A stretch of 13,585 bases of DNA from Mycobacterium sp. Its GTDB lineage: Bacteria > Actinomycetota > Actinomycetes > Mycobacteriales > Mycobacteriaceae. The DNA lies in contig JAOPWF010000712.1 in assembly GCA_025965815.1 (NCBI GenBank), positions 1-13,585 of the forward strand, written 5' to 3'. A program made the position numbers and the translations under genes. The notes under the pieces were generated by a model, which did no database searches, was not told where the DNA came from, and worked only from the letters and a program-made list of their open reading frames with translations. Shown piece after piece: positions 12,541-13,585 of the stretch; positions within the stretch are counted from its first letter, which is position 1; each line of letters starts with the position of its first letter.

Positions 12541-13585
12541 CTACGCGGGCGGCACGGCTGGCGACCCGACCCACCTGGCGGGCCGCCGGTCAGCCCACGG
12601 CGCGGCCTCCTCGAGCTGTGCGGCGAGCTGAAGCAAGACCGCCTCGTCGGGGGCCATGAGTTGGACGCCGATCGGCAGGCCGTCCGAAGTGGTGCCGAGC
12701 GGGAGTGAGATCGCCGCCCAGCCGGTGACATTCGCGAGCGTTGTCCAGCCCGTCGTGGCGAACTCCACATCGAAGAAGGCCCGGGTCGTCCCGCGTGGCT
12801 GGTCCAGCAGCGCGTATGGCGGGGGAGCCGTAAGCAACGTGGGTACCAGCAGCACGTCGTGCGCGCCCATCCCGGCGGCAAAACGGCGGGTCTGGGCATG
12901 AATCGCGTCGATCGCCGCCGCGTACGCGACCCCGGTCGTCGTGAAGCCCTCCCGCATCATCACCCAGGAACTGGGCTCGAACTCGTCCTCGCTGGGCACG
13001 CGACCCAGGTGCCGGGTCGCGAATGCATGCAGTTGCGCGTTGCTGACGTTGTGCAGGACGGCGATCGCGTCGGCAACCGCATTCGGGTCGATCGTCGGGG
13101 CACCGGGCTCAACAAGGTGGCCAAGGCCTTCGAGCAGACTGCCGGTCGCCTCGACAGCGGCGACGACCTCCGGGTCGGTCACGGTTCCGGGAAACGGTGA
13201 GCCCGTGGCGATCACGATCCGCTGAGGCGCCGGCGGCTGCGTCATCGCCGTCAGGAATTGCACGGCTGGCAACGGCGCCGAATATGGATCACCGACACCG
13301 ATGCCGGTGACGACGTCGAGCAGGGCGGCGCTGTCGCGGACGGTGCGCGTCAGGGCGTGCTCGACCGCAAGCCCCTCCATCGCGTGGCCGGCGCCTGGCG
13401 CAAAGGATGTCCGGGCGCGGCGCGGTTTGAGACCAACGAGCCCGCAGCAGGCCGCCGGGACGCGGATCGAGCCGGTTCCATCGCCGCCGGAGGCAGCCGG
13501 GACTACCCCCGCCGCGACCACCGCCGCCGATCCACCGCTGGATCCACCCGGCGTGATCGACGGTGACCAGGGATTGGCGGTGGGG
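12541..13585 (-). CDS. Amidase-signature family enzyme, N-terminus beyond the right window edge
   Basis: The 347 visible codons run from the right edge to TAG at 12541. They contain the amidase-signature core: the [14 protein letters not shown] loop with the cis-Ser, then [22 protein letters not shown] with the Ser nucleophile in TGSIR. The catalytic Lys, normally 70-80 residues before, is outside the window. Downstream are [20 protein letters not shown], and a C-terminal [22 protein letters not shown] block typical of AmiC/AmiB and 6-aminohexanoate-cyclic-dimer hydrolase-like enzymes. It hydrolyses an amide bond of unknown substrate. It is not GatA: it lacks that context, and nothing in the C-terminus suggests tRNA amidotransferase. 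Full length is expected to be about 450-480 aa. Confidence 0.94.
   Translation of the reverse strand, partial: PTANPWSPSITPGGSSGGSAAVVAAGVVPAASGGDGTGSIRVPAACCGLVGLKPRRARTSFAPGAGHAMEGLAVEHALTRTVRDSAALLDVVTGIGVGDPYSAPLPAVQFLTAMTQPPAPQRIVIATGSPFPGTVTDPEVVAAVEATGSLLEGLGHLVEPGAPTIDPNAVADAIAVLHNVSNAQLHAFATRHLGRVPSEDEFEPSSWVMMREGFTTTGVAYAAAIDAIHAQTRRFAAGMGAHDVLLVPTLLTAPPPYALLDQPRGTTRAFFDVEFATTGWTTLANVTGWAAISLPLGTTSDGLPIGVQLMAPDEAVLLQLAAQLEEAAPWADRRPARWVGSPAVPPA

Overview
The window looks like mycobacterial chromosome (Mycobacterium or Mycolicibacterium type, probably non-tuberculous). It is GC-rich with GTG/TTG starts. Its CinA closely matches what I remember of M. tuberculosis CinA (Rv1901). Its HAD phosphatase carries the IAEIAASP/GPRIGAFFDLDGTLVAGFTA signature I associate with the N-terminal half of mycobacterial PlsC-like proteins (Rv2483c). 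It also has a GT87 lipid-linked mannosyltransferase-type protein and an acyl-CoA dehydrogenase. No database was searched; every family call comes from motifs and memory.

Layout. Bases 1-850 (-) hold most of a phage/ICE-type tyrosine recombinase that runs off the left edge, followed by an AT-richer, palindrome-bearing gap. Bases 1100-1591 (+) and 1621-2517 (-) are a convergent pair: a small hypothetical protein with signs of internal frameshifts, and a stand-alone HAD-IB phosphatase. Bases 2518-2890 are a palindrome-rich gap leading to the largest gene, 2891-5632 (+). This encodes an exported GH2 enzyme of the exo-beta-D-glucosaminidase (CsxA) subfamily with the Asp/Glu catalytic pair in place. 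Its base composition is lower in GC than its neighbours, and I suspect lateral acquisition. It overlaps tail-to-tail by 8 bp with a GT87 polytopic glycosyltransferase (5625-6902, -). Bases 7219-8508 (+) are cinA.

From 8509 to about 10228 lies a decayed-looking stretch: a frameshifted one-TM protein (-), an intact 115-aa two-TM protein (+), a frameshifted lipoprotein (+), and the coding tail of an unrecognised protein (+). Bases 10229-11440 (+) are an acyl-CoA dehydrogenase preceded by a good -35 box and a near-perfect 16-bp operator-like palindrome. Bases 11441-11690 seem to contain a remnant of a minus-strand gene. Next come an alpha/beta hydrolase lacking its expected N-terminal export region (11691-12497, +) and an amidase-signature enzyme (12541-13585, -) cut by the right edge.

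How the genes fit together: there is no single multi-gene operon. The interesting neighbourhood is an integrase followed within 2-6 kb by an apparently foreign secreted aminosugar hydrolase packed against a cell-envelope glycosyltransferase. The cinA-fadE interval and several other loci show single-base disruptions, so either gene decay or sequencing error is common in this region. I found no CRISPR array, tRNA, rRNA or recognisable insertion sequence.
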